NCBI RefSeq assembly: GCF_900100765.1
Contig: NZ_FNFO01000010.1
Span: 1-64,000 of the forward strand
DNA from: Catalinimonas alkaloidigena
GTDB taxonomy: Bacteria; Bacteroidota; Bacteroidia; Cytophagales; Flexibacteraceae
DNA length: 64,000 bases
Direction of reading: 5' to 3'
Shown here: in pieces, positions 24,375 through 32,287 of the stretch
How the letters are laid out: each line of letters starts with the position of its first letter
Position numbering within the stretch: the stretch's first letter is position 1
The notes under the pieces: generated by a model
Database searches by the model: none
The model's input: the letters and a program-made list of their open reading frames with translations, nothing else
Told to the model about the DNA's origin: nothing
Program-made: the position numbers and the translations under genes

Positions 24375-25079
24375 TCAAAGAAGGTTTTCATCCGCGAAGC
24401 TAAGGTACTGGTGATCCGTAAAGATGATGTGGTCCAGTACCGGAATCTCCAGCAGGTGGCCGCCGTCTTTCAGGCGTTTGGTCAGTTGACGGTCGGCCTG
24501 ACTGGGCGTCAGGTTGCCGGACGGATGGTTATGCGCCAGAATCAGTGCACTTGCCCGGTGCTCCAGCGCTACGTTGAAGATGACTTTCGGGTCGGCTACT
24601 GTTCCTGAAACGCCCCCTTCGCTCACCCGGACTTTGCGTACCACGCGGTTGGCGCGGTTCAGCAAGATAAGCCAGAATTCTTCTACGGCCAGATCGAGCA
24701 TGTGAGGCCGGAGAATTTCGTACGCGTCGCGCGAGCAGGTAATCTGCGGCCGCTGTACCGGATCGGCCTCTTTGCGACGTCGGCCCAGTTCCAGGGCACT
24801 CACGATCGTAATGGCCTTGGCCTTGCCGATTCCCTTCACTTTCTGCAGGTCGCGCAGCGACAAACGCGCCAGTTCGTTCAGGTTGTTGTCCACCAGTTGC
24901 AACACCCGCTTGGCGACATCGACGGCACTTTCCGAGACGGTGCCCGACCCAATCAGGATGGCGATCAGTTCAGCATCGGACAGCGCGGCCTTTCCTTTCA
25001 GTTCCAGTTTTTCGCGCGGGCGGTCTTCTTCCGCCCATTGGTTGATGCGTACGTAGCGCGACGAAAGCTCAAGCTCCAT
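24375..25079 (-). CDS. radC: RadC family JAB1/MPN domain protein
   Basis: This 234-residue protein has an N-terminal helix-hairpin-helix region (about 30-95, GIGKAKAITIVSALELGRR) and a C-terminal JAMM metalloprotease-like domain with H183-x-H185 and D196 in AHNHPSGNLTPSQAD. The name as a DNA repair protein is historical; the biochemical role remains unclear. It is widespread in bacteria, and this copy is full-length and chromosomal in context, not next to mobile genes. It stands alone on the minus strand between the DUF1684 gene and rpsT. Confidence 0.93.
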   Translation of the reverse strand: MELELSSRYVRINQWAEEDRPREKLELKGKAALSDAELIAILIGSGTVSESAVDVAKRVLQLVDNNLNELARLSLRDLQKVKGIGKAKAITIVSALELGRRRKEADPVQRPQITCSRDAYEILRPHMLDLAVEEFWLILLNRANRVVRKVRVSEGGVSGTVADPKVIFNVALEHRASALILAHNHPSGNLTPSQADRQLTKRLKDGGHLLEIPVLDHIIFTDHQYLSFADENLL

Positions 25080-25144
25080 TTTCTTCTGACAAGTTTTGGT
25101 CTAACCACCCAATATAAGAAGAAAAGTAGCCCGCCTACAACGAC

Positions 25145-25173
25145 AAAAAGCCCTACGCATGTAACGCAGGGCT
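25145..25173 (-). terminator. Minus-strand terminator after rpsT
   Basis: The stem AGCCCTACG/CGCAGGGCT (25149-25157 with 25165-25173, one A-C mismatch) is followed on the minus strand by a U run (25145-25149). It lies 29 bases downstream of rpsT. Confidence 0.8.
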
Positions 25174-25201
25174 GTTATAAGAAAGTCTTTTGGGGCTTTT
25201 C

Positions 25202-25456
25202 TTAAGAGAGGCTATTCACATACTTGGCCAGCTTCGACTTGTTGTTGGCGGCCTTGTTGCGGTGAATCACGTTCTTCTTAGCAAGCTTGTCAAGCATGGA
25301 CGAAACGGTTTTCAGAAGCTCCTGGGCCTCAGTCTTATCATGCGTAGACCGCAATTTCTTCACAAACGTCCGCGTCGTTTTTGCCTGGTAACGGTTTTGC
25401 AGACGCCGCTTCTGGCTCTGACGAATTCTTTTTAAAGCCGATTTATGGTTTGCCAT
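25202..25456 (-). CDS. rpsT: 30S ribosomal protein S20
   Basis: This 84-residue, strongly basic, helical protein matches S20: N-terminal [21 protein letters not shown], then the [26 protein letters not shown] C-terminal helix. S20 binds 16S rRNA early in small-subunit assembly. It is a single-gene unit with its own promoter and terminator. The length is normal for the family. Confidence 0.96.
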   Translation of the reverse strand: MANHKSALKRIRQSQKRRLQNRYQAKTTRTFVKKLRSTHDKTEAQELLKTVSSMLDKLAKKNVIHRNKAANNKSKLAKYVNSLS

Positions 25457-25493
25457 ACGTGTTCAATAATCAATACTGCGCTAAAAAGGATTG

Positions 25494-25525
25494 CAAAGAT
25501 AGACTTTTCACTATAAAATCACAAA
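25494..25525 (-). promoter_or_regulatory. Promoter of rpsT
   Basis: On the minus strand TTTG (25522-25525) and TATCTTTG (25494-25501) are separated by 20 bases, a full match to the Bacteroidota promoter pattern. It would give a leader of about 30 bases before the rpsT ATG. Confidence 0.75.
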
Positions 25526-25558
25526 GTGACCGATCAAATTATTTCTTATCTTCCCTGT

Positions 25559-26524
25559 ATGAAAAAAGGTGTGGTTCTGGTAATGCTTCTGTTGATTCCG
25601 TTTTGGTCGGAAGCCTGGGGCTTTTATGCGCATCGCCTGATCAACCGACTGGCGGTGATGACCCTACCGCCCGAAATGCTGGTCTTCTACAAGCGCCACA
25701 TCGCCTACCTGACTGCTCAGGCCGTTGCCCCGGACCGCCGCCGCTATGCCGTTGAAGACGAAGGCCCCCGTCATTACATCGACCTGGATGTGTACGGCGA
25801 TAGCGCGCTGTTTAAGGTACCCCATCGCTGGGATCAGGCCGTAGCACAATACACGGAAGATACGTTGATGGCCTACGGCATTGTACCGTGGCACCTCAAC
25901 CTGATGCGTTATCAGCTTACCGAGGCGTTTAAGCGCGGCGATGCCCGGGCCATCTTGCGCCTTTCGGCCGAAATGGGGCATTATGCGGCCGATGCGAACG
26001 TGCCGTTGCACACCACCCAGAATTATAACGGTCAGCTGACGGGACAGCACGGCATTCACGGCTTCTGGGAATCGCGCGTGCCGGAGTTGTTCGCCACCGA
26101 CTATGATCTTTTTACCGGGCCGCCGCAGTATCTGGAAAATCCACAGGAGGCCATTTGGCAGGCGGTGGCCCAGGCCCACCAAGCGCTCGACTCGGTTTTT
26201 GCCCTCGAACGGCAGCTCACGACCGAGTTTGCCGAGGATCGCAAGTACAGCTACGAAGAGCGGGGCAACCTGACCGTGCGTGTGTATTCACGCGATTTTT
26301 CGGAGGCATTCCAGCGTGGACTTCAGGGACAGGTCGAGCGCCAGATGCTGGCGTCGATTCAACTGGTCAGCAACTTGTGGTACACTTGTTGGGTAGATGC
26401 GGGGCAACCCGACCTGGCACCGTTGGCTTCTTTTAAATTCAGTGACCAGGAAGAACTCCAGCGGGAGCAAGATTCAAGCGCTGATCCTCAGGAGTCTATC
26501 TCAGTGCGTCCACACGAATTTTAA
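25559..26524 (+). CDS. Secreted zinc-dependent phospholipase C / S1-P1 nuclease-like protein
   Basis: This 321-residue protein starts at the ATG at 25559, giving a signal peptide that would end before W20, as needed because the mature N-terminal tryptophan binds zinc in this fold. Candidate metal ligands follow in order: the H in YAHRLINR, the H and D in RHYIDLD, then LSAEMGHYAADANVPLHTTQNYNGQ and GIHGFWE, with the typical H-x3-D...H...H-x3-E pattern. Members of this trinuclear-zinc fold are phospholipases C or single-strand nucleases. The substrate is not clear from sequence. An upstream ATG at 25526 would spoil the signal peptide. It would act in the periplasm or outside the cell. Confidence 0.82.
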   Translation: MKKGVVLVMLLLIPFWSEAWGFYAHRLINRLAVMTLPPEMLVFYKRHIAYLTAQAVAPDRRRYAVEDEGPRHYIDLDVYGDSALFKVPHRWDQAVAQYTEDTLMAYGIVPWHLNLMRYQLTEAFKRGDARAILRLSAEMGHYAADANVPLHTTQNYNGQLTGQHGIHGFWESRVPELFATDYDLFTGPPQYLENPQEAIWQAVAQAHQALDSVFALERQLTTEFAEDRKYSYEERGNLTVRVYSRDFSEAFQRGLQGQVERQMLASIQLVSNLWYTCWVDAGQPDLAPLASFKFSDQEELQREQDSSADPQESISVRPHEF

Positions 26525-26638
26525 GGATCAAGCGCGCCTGACACCCTTCTTAAACACAAAAAAATCAAACAGGATATAAATTTAATCTCTTTTCCGACTT
26601 ATCTTTCGCATTCTTTATGAACCAGCTACTTTTTTCGA

Positions 26639-29203
26639 ATGCGACGGACTTTTACGTTTCTCACTTCCCTCCTGCTCTTTTCTTTTACTCTTTGCGCGCA
26701 ATCTACCGTACAAACCGGACCCGTTCCGGCGTGGGTAAAGCCCCTTCCGGTTCCTCAGGATATGGCCTGGGCAGAAGATCAGCTCACCAGCGGAACAGCT
26801 TACCTGCTGGACGATAAGCAGCACCACGTCGCGCAGCAGACCAGTTATTTCCATCATGCGTACCGCATCACCCATCCCAGCGGCGTACAGGAGGCTTCGG
26901 AAATTGAAGTTTCGTATGATCCCACGTTTCAGCAACTGATTTTCCACCGCGTCCGCATCCGGCGCAACGGCCAGGAGATTGATCAACTGGACCCGGCCCG
27001 TTTTCGGGTGATGCAACGGGAAGAGGGCAAAGAGAGCCATCTGTACGACGGCACACTGACGGCCCTCCTGCTGCTGGAAGACGTGCGGGCCGGCGACGAA
27101 ATAGAATACGCCTATTCGATCCGGGGTCGCAATCCGTTGTACGGTTCACACTTCTACCTGCGCTTCTACCTGCGTCATTACGCGCCGTTCGGGCAGATTT
27201 ACGCCCGCATCGTCTCGCCCCGTGCTCTGACAACCGAGCACTTCAACACCACACACAAGCCGGCCTTGAAACAAAGCAACGGCACCTGGGAATATGTCTG
27301 GGATGCCCAACGCATAAAAGCGCTGGAGGTAGACGACCATGTGCCCTATTGGTACGATCCGTTCGATCAGGTTCAGGTAACGGATTTTGCGTCGTGGCAG
27401 GTTCTCAACGACCTGTTACTACCTCACTACACGCTGGCGAAACCGACCGGATCGCTGGCGGCTTTTGTTGAGCGACTCAAAGCAACCTACCCTACGCCGG
27501 AACAGCGGCTGGAAGCGGCGCTGGATTTCGTGCAGAACGAAGTACGCTACACGGGACTGGAATCGGGCATTGGTGCGTACAAACCTCGTCCGGCCACCGA
27601 AGTGTTCACCCAGCGTTTTGGCGACTGCAAGGACAAATCGCTGCTGCTGTGTTCCATGCTCCAGGCGATGGACATCGAAGCCCATCCGGCGCTGGTCAAC
27701 AGCCAGATGCGCCAGGAAATTAAGACTTGGCTCCCGCTGCCGAACGCTTTCGATCATTGTGTGGTACAGGTCCGGTTCCGTGACCAGGCCTACTGGTACG
27801 ACCCGACCATTAGTGGCCAGCAAGGCGCTTACGACACAGTCTACTTCCCGAACTACCGCACAGCGCTGGTGCTCTCTGACAACACACAAGGCCTGACGGA
27901 TATTCCGGAATCGACCAACGTACGGACAGAAGTGATTGAAGAATTTTACCTGCCGCCGGTGGACGCGAAATCGACCGAGAATCGGGCGGGACTCCACATC
28001 ACCACTGTTTACCACGGCTACGAGGCCGATTACCAGCGCAGCAATTTTACCAGTACACCACTGAAAAGCATCGAAAAAGACTACCTCAATTACTACGCGA
28101 ACCTGTTCGATTCCATTACGGTGGCCTCGCCACTCGCTTACGTAGAAGACACGGTGCACAATACGCTGACCACGGCCGAGCATTACGAATTCTTCCACGT
28201 GTGGCAGACGCCGGACTCGCTGCATCCTGAACAACTGGCGTTCGACTTCTATCCCCGACAACTGACCGAAAAGATTCCGGAGTTTTATAGCAAGGTGCGG
28301 ACCATGCCGGCCGGTTTGAGGTATCCCCTGCATTACCAGCACCGGGTGAAAGTCTACTTTCCGGAAAACTGGTCGTTCTACGCGTCCAATCGGGAAATGA
28401 CAGGGCCAGGATTCTACTTTAAAGAAGAGGGTCGGATGCTGGAAGACAAGGTCGCGTTATTCGAATATGAGTTCCGCACTACACAAGCTTCCATTGCGGC
28501 CGAGGAGGTTGCCGAATTTGCCCGCCAGCGCGACGAGCTCGTCAACAATCTGGGCTATACGTTCACGTACAACACCGAAGCGGTCGGCGCGGCCTCTCGC
28601 TACAACGGCTGGGCGATCGGGCTGGCCCTGGTCGTAGTTGTGCTTTCCGGCTGGTGCATGTTGCGTGTGTATCGGTACGATCCCGCGCCCGGCATTTCTT
28701 ACACTACCGAGGCGCTACCCATCGGAGGTTGGCTCATCCTGCCCGCCATCGGCCTTGTCATCGGTCCGTTTAAAGCCTTGCTGACGTTTTTTTCCAATGG
28801 GTATTTCAATGCCCTCAGTTGGCAATCATTCACTGACTCCACCTTAACGACCTATAACCCTGCGTTGGCCGCATTTTGGGCCCTGGAAATGAGCCTCAAC
28901 ATCTTCTTCTTCTGCGCAGTGCTCCTGCTGCTTGTACTGTTTTTCCAACGCCGCACCAGCCTGCCCAAACTCATTTCCCTTTATTACCTGAGTAGCCTGG
29001 GCTTCATTCTACTGGACTATGCCGCCACAGCAGCGTTCGGCGCCAGCGTGGACATGACCAATCAGATTCTGACTGCCGTGCTGTCTGCGGCCATCTGGGT
29101 GCCTTACTTCAACTTCTCGGAGCGCGTTCAGGAAACGTTCCTCAAGCGAAGCACGCCACGAGCTTATCATACGCTGGTCGAAACTCCGACCAGCGCCCGG
29201 TAA
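26639..29203 (+). CDS. DUF3857 / transglutaminase-like / DUF2569 multidomain envelope protein
   Basis: This 854-residue protein has a signal peptide (1-20, ending LCAQ), a DUF3857 beta domain (about 60-230), and a transglutaminase-like domain (about 265-400) with a full catalytic triad: C330 in RFGDCKDKS, H373 in AFDHC and D388 in WYDP. A further beta region follows, then a single membrane helix (about 660-680) and a C-terminal block of three or four helices starting with PIGGWLILPAIGLVIGP, which is DUF2569-like. It is therefore anchored in the membrane with the enzyme part outside. In such proteins the domain may cross-link or cleave peptides; the substrate is unknown. A candidate -7 box TATCTTTC is at 26600-26607. 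Confidence 0.85.
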   Translation: MRRTFTFLTSLLLFSFTLCAQSTVQTGPVPAWVKPLPVPQDMAWAEDQLTSGTAYLLDDKQHHVAQQTSYFHHAYRITHPSGVQEASEIEVSYDPTFQQLIFHRVRIRRNGQEIDQLDPARFRVMQREEGKESHLYDGTLTALLLLEDVRAGDEIEYAYSIRGRNPLYGSHFYLRFYLRHYAPFGQIYARIVSPRALTTEHFNTTHKPALKQSNGTWEYVWDAQRIKALEVDDHVPYWYDPFDQVQVTDFASWQVLNDLLLPHYTLAKPTGSLAAFVERLKATYPTPEQRLEAALDFVQNEVRYTGLESGIGAYKPRPATEVFTQRFGDCKDKSLLLCSMLQAMDIEAHPALVNSQMRQEIKTWLPLPNAFDHCVVQVRFRDQAYWYDPTISGQQGAYDTVYFPNYRTALVLSDNTQGLTDIPESTNVRTEVIEEFYLPPVDAKSTENRAGLHITTVYHGYEADYQRSNFTSTPLKSIEKDYLNYYANLFDSITVASPLAYVEDTVHNTLTTAEHYEFFHVWQTPDSLHPEQLAFDFYPRQLTEKIPEFYSKVRTMPAGLRYPLHYQHRVKVYFPENWSFYASNREMTGPGFYFKEEGRMLEDKVALFEYEFRTTQASIAAEEVAEFARQRDELVNNLGYTFTYNTEAVGAASRYNGWAIGLALVVVVLSGWCMLRVYRYDPAPGISYTTEALPIGGWLILPAIGLVIGPFKALLTFFSNGYFNALSWQSFTDSTLTTYNPALAAFWALEMSLNIFFFCAVLLLLVLFFQRRTSLPKLISLYYLSSLGFILLDYAATAAFGASVDMTNQILTAVLSAAIWVPYFNFSERVQETFLKRSTPRAYHTLVETPTSAR

Positions 29204-29205
29204 CG

Positions 29206-29242
29206 AAAAGCCCTCTTGCGTCGGACGCGAGAGGGCTTTTTC
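29206..29242 (+). terminator. Terminator after the DUF3857 gene
   Basis: A long hairpin pairs AAAGCCCTCTTGCGTC with the GACGCGAGAGGGCTTT arm, with one G-T pair, followed by a T run. It starts three bases after the stop. It may also slow transcription of the convergent minus-strand gene, although the A run on its left is short. Confidence 0.9.
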
Positions 29243-29260
29243 TTGTTAGAGCGGATGGAC

Positions 29261-29698
29261 TTAGCCTTCCGCTTCAAGTTCCAGGGTTGAGCCATCGGCG
29301 GCTTCCAGTTCCATCTGGTCTTCTTCCAGGCTCAGAACTTTGAACGATTCGGTGTGATTCTCGCCACTGAACTGCAACGACAGCGTTTGCGACGTGCGGT
29401 CATACATCCAGTTGCCTCCGGCGGCTTCCTGGCGGGTGTTCATCGAGAACGTGCCGTCCGCATTGAAAATCATCTGGTCGTTTTTGCGCTCCGTACGCGA
29501 TAGTTTCTCGTTGTCGCCTTCGGCATTCGTGTGCTTGTCGGCATGCCAGGTTTTACTCGTACTGCCGGAGATCAGGTTCTGATCTCCGGCTTCGGTCATA
29601 GTCCCGGTTTCGGCCGTCGTATCCTGGCGCGTGTTACACGCAGCGGCGGACAGGCCCACCGCCAGCAAAAGTGTATGTATGATGTGTTTACGTTTCAT
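29261..29698 (-). CDS. Putative lipocalin-like lipoprotein
   Basis: This 145-residue protein has a basic start, a hydrophobic stretch and a cysteine at 21 in LSAAAC, a weak lipobox suggesting a lipoprotein. The mature part is hydrophilic with a beta-strand pattern (KTWHADK, DQMIFNADGTFSMNT, GNWMYD, QTLSLQF) like the short lipocalin-like domains common in Bacteroidota. No ligand can be named. It is a single gene converging on the DUF3857 gene, with divergent LysM coding about 145 bases upstream. Confidence 0.68.
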   Translation of the reverse strand: MKRKHIIHTLLLAVGLSAAACNTRQDTTAETGTMTEAGDQNLISGSTSKTWHADKHTNAEGDNEKLSRTERKNDQMIFNADGTFSMNTRQEAAGGNWMYDRTSQTLSLQFSGENHTESFKVLSLEEDQMELEAADGSTLELEAEG

Positions 29699-29842
29699 AG
29701 GAATCGTGCTTGACTACCTCCTTTTACGGCCGACGGCGGGCCGTGTTGCCGAAAACCTCGTCTCTCCAATCCCGTTACATCTCTGTAAGTCGCATGAACA
29801 GAAGGCGACTGCATGAGTTATTTTATTAAACTGATTATCATC

Positions 29843-30199
29843 ATGGGACTTAGCGATTTTTTTCGGAAGGGCGTAGAGAAACCGGTGGCGCAGAAGCCTG
29901 CGGCCCCATCTCAGCCTGCGCCAGCCGCCCCCAAACGTACATATACCGTAAAATCGGGCGATTCACTTTCTAAAATTGCCAAACAGCATTACGGCAATGC
30001 CAACGAATGGCGCCGCATCTTCGAGGCCAACCGCGGGATGATTCAGGACCCGAATCTGATTTATCCAGGACAGGAATTTGTGATCCCGGAGGCGCAAACC
30101 AGCAACGCCCCGACCGACGGGCAGCCGGTGCACGCAGCGAAGCCGTCGCGTCAGACCAACCCTCAGGCCACCAACCCGAGTAGTTTCTTTCACTCCTGA
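29843..30199 (+). CDS. Small LysM-domain protein
   Basis: This 118-residue protein has a short N-terminal helix (MGLSDFFRKGVEK), an alanine-proline linker, and one LysM domain (about 31-80: YTVKSGDSLSKIAKQHYGNANEWRRIFEANR...PGQEFVIP) that binds peptidoglycan-type sugars. The tail is disordered, rich in N, P and S. The start at 29843 gives the typical form of small BON/LysM proteins without a signal peptide, so its location is uncertain. An upstream ATG at 29813 would add a short hydrophobic stretch and cannot be excluded. A terminator follows closely. Confidence 0.85.
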   Translation: MGLSDFFRKGVEKPVAQKPAAPSQPAPAAPKRTYTVKSGDSLSKIAKQHYGNANEWRRIFEANRGMIQDPNLIYPGQEFVIPEAQTSNAPTDGQPVHAAKPSRQTNPQATNPSSFFHS

Positions 30200-30205
30200 T
30201 CTTAA

Positions 30206-30238
30206 CGTCGCCTCTCTCGTCGGGAGGCGACGCTTTTT
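30206..30238 (+). terminator. Terminator after the LysM gene
   Basis: The stem CGTCGCCTC/GAGGCGACG (30206-30214 with 30224-30232) is followed by a T run, six bases after the stop codon. Confidence 0.9.
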
Positions 30239-30424
30239 ATCGCAATTCTTCCCCTTAACAAACGCTTGCGTTTCAGCATACTGCCAACCGAAACGCGCTT
30301 GTGCCACCCAATTCTGTCGAATACCAGGCCAGGCCCGCGATTATATTCTGCCGGGGTTTCCGTTCTGTAGAATCAGGAACCCGTTTTATTCAGGCCGGAA
30401 GCGGACGACACAAAGCGGATTTAC

Positions 30425-30432
30425 TATTTTTG
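30425..30432 (+). promoter_or_regulatory. Putative -7 box of the DUF4293 gene
   Basis: TATTTTTG is an exact TAnnTTTG match 18 bases before the ATG at 30451. No TTTG lies at the usual distance upstream. Confidence 0.5.
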
Positions 30433-30450
30433 CCTCCCAATAGCATATTT

Positions 30451-30942
30451 ATGATTCAACGCGTACAAACCCTTTTCCTGCTGGGCGTTGCCATCCTGAT
30501 GATGGTGACCGTATTTGTCAACAGCTGGGAGAAGACCAATCCTGATACGGGCGAGCGTGCCACCCTCGATGCCTTTTACCTGACGCACCTGGAGCCGGTC
30601 GCCAACGAAACCGATTTTAAGAAATCGGCCGAACTACCGGCCTTTTACATTGCCATCCTGTGCATCATTTCCGCGGGACTGGCCGGGTTTTCCATCACCC
30701 GTTTCAACAACCGCCTGTTGCAGATGAAACTGGGCGCGGGCAATTCGCTGCTGATCGCGGGCACAGTGGTGGCCATCATGCTGCTGTCGCGCGAAGGCGA
30801 ACAGCTTTTTGCGCCGACCATCGTAGGTGAATATAAAACCGGATTTTACCTGCCCATCGTAGCCATTTTCCTGAACATTTTGGCGAACCGGTTCATCAAC
30901 CGCGACGAACGTCTGGTGCGGTCGATGGATCGCCTGCGCTAG
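30451..30942 (+). CDS. DUF4293 family membrane protein
   Basis: This 163-residue protein has four predicted membrane helices (about 8-25, 65-85, 95-113 and 125-145) and the MIQRVQTLFLL start typical of DUF4293, a Bacteroidota family without known function. The ATG at 30451 is chosen because it gives that N terminus and follows a promoter box; the frame is open 50 codons further upstream with unlikely sequence. It converges with the small membrane protein gene, with no gap between the stops. Confidence 0.85.
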   Translation: MIQRVQTLFLLGVAILMMVTVFVNSWEKTNPDTGERATLDAFYLTHLEPVANETDFKKSAELPAFYIAILCIISAGLAGFSITRFNNRLLQMKLGAGNSLLIAGTVVAIMLLSREGEQLFAPTIVGEYKTGFYLPIVAIFLNILANRFINRDERLVRSMDRLR

Positions 30943-31128
30943 TCACACGTCAGGCGGGCGATGGCTACGGCCAACGTAACGGATGAAGAGGATAATGATG
31001 GCGGTACTCACCGCAAGTTGCAACAGCGCCATGCCCATGTAACCGATCCGAAAAGCGAGGTAGGCAAAGCCTGCCACACTGGCCGCTACCAAAGCAATCA
31101 AAATAAATACGCGTGCAAAATCTTTCAT
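30943..31128 (-). CDS. Small two-helix membrane protein (61 residues)
   Basis: This 61-residue protein has two hydrophobic helices (about 7-27 and 31-50) separated by a short loop, with basic and proline-rich residues at the C terminus (RYVGRSHRPPDV). No family is recognised. Its ATG is at 31128 and its stop abuts the convergent DUF4293 gene. Small proteins like this are often membrane-complex accessories, but nothing here shows a partner. Confidence 0.5.
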   Translation of the reverse strand: MKDFARVFILIALVAASVAGFAYLAFRIGYMGMALLQLAVSTAIIILFIRYVGRSHRPPDV

Positions 31129-31168
31129 ATCCTTCTTGGATACGCGATTGCACTGGCCTACGATACGA

Positions 31169-31202
31169 AAAAGGCGTTACGAGCTAGCTCGTAACGCCTT
31201 TT
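31169..31202 (-). terminator. Perfect 34-base palindromic terminator after asd
   Basis: The sequence is a perfect inverted repeat centred at 31185/31186, with arms beginning AAAAGGCGTTACGAGCT, so the 17-pair arms have only a tight loop. On the minus strand it ends in a U run, and it lies 24 bases after asd. On the plus strand T-rich sequence also follows, so it may work in both directions. Confidence 0.85.
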
Positions 31203-31226
31203 CTTTTATGCTAATCGGGTCGATTT

Positions 31227-32234
31227 CTAGTTTTCGACGGCTTCGGTCGCCAGACCGGCTTCTACCAGGTATTCCGCAATCTGCACCGCGTTGGTGGCGG
31301 CTCCCTTGCGCAGGTTGTCGGCCACGATCCAGAGGTTCAACGTATTGGGCTGCGTGTCGTCCCGGCGGATACGCCCCACAAACACCTCGTTGCGTCCGTG
31401 TGCGTTCATCGGCATCGGATAGACCTGCTGCGACGGATTGTCTTCCAGCACCACGCCTTTGGTTTGGCTCAGGAGGGTGCGCACTTCGTCCAGATCGAAA
31501 TCGTTGGCGAACTCAATGTTGACCGCTTCGGAGTGGCCGCCCATGACGGGAATGCGCACCGCCGTGGCCGTCACTTGGATGGAATCATCGCCCATGATTT
31601 TCTTGGTCTCGTTGACCATCTTCATCTCTTCCTTCGTGTAGCCGTTGTCCAGGAACACGTCGATCTGCGGAATCACGTTCAGGTCGATCGGATATTTGTA
31701 GGCCATTTCGCCCTGCTTGCCGGCCCGCTCGTTCATCATCTGGTCCACAGCCTTTTTGCCCGTACCGGTCACGGACTGATACGTCGATACGACGATCCGT
31801 TTAATTTGGTACTTTTCGTGCAACGGCGCCAGTACCAGTACCATCTGGATGGTGGAGCAGTTTGGGTTAGCAATGATCTTGTCTTCTGAAGTCAACACGT
31901 TGGCGTTGATCTCCGGCACAATCAACTTATGATCGGGGCTCATGCGCCACGCCGAAGAGTTGTCGATGACCGTAATGCCCGCCTCCGCAAATTTGGGAGC
32001 CAGCTCGAGCGACGTACCGCCCCCGGCCGAGAAAATCGCCATGGCCGGTTTTTGTGCGATGGCCTCATCGGCCAGACACACCTTGTAAGGCTGTCCGCGA
32101 AACTCTACTGTTTTTCCCAACGAACGTTCGGAAGCAACCGGAATCACCTCGGTGATTTCCAGTGATGATTCGGCCAAAACCTTCAGAATTTCGGTGCCTA
32201 CCAGACCGGTAGCACCTACAACCGCTATTTTCAT
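31227..32234 (-). CDS. asd: Aspartate-semialdehyde dehydrogenase
   Basis: This 335-residue enzyme reduces aspartyl phosphate to aspartate semialdehyde, the branch point to lysine/diaminopimelate, threonine and methionine. It has the NADP loop VGATGLVGTEILKVL (7-21), the SAGGGTSLELAPKFAEAG stretch, the catalytic cysteine in ANPNCSTIQMVL (near residue 127), and the GGHSEAVNIEF histidine segment. The length is normal. It is a single-gene unit ending in a strong palindromic terminator and diverges from the lamin-tail protein gene 53 bases away. A weak -7-like TATTTTCG stands in that gap. Confidence 0.95.
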   Translation of the reverse strand: MKIAVVGATGLVGTEILKVLAESSLEITEVIPVASERSLGKTVEFRGQPYKVCLADEAIAQKPAMAIFSAGGGTSLELAPKFAEAGITVIDNSSAWRMSPDHKLIVPEINANVLTSEDKIIANPNCSTIQMVLVLAPLHEKYQIKRIVVSTYQSVTGTGKKAVDQMMNERAGKQGEMAYKYPIDLNVIPQIDVFLDNGYTKEEMKMVNETKKIMGDDSIQVTATAVRIPVMGGHSEAVNIEFANDFDLDEVRTLLSQTKGVVLEDNPSQQVYPMPMNAHGRNEVFVGRIRRDDTQPNTLNLWIVADNLRKGAATNAVQIAEYLVEAGLATEAVEN

Positions 32235-32287
32235 GATCCTGAAATTTAAGGGGGCGAAAATAAGAAAATTTACGCTATTTTTTCCCC

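Noticed and set aside
27419-28342. Minus-strand frame (307 codons) opposite the DUF3857 gene
   Set aside because: Arginine- and histidine-rich antisense translation with no fold; the plus-strand product has a signal peptide and catalytic triad.
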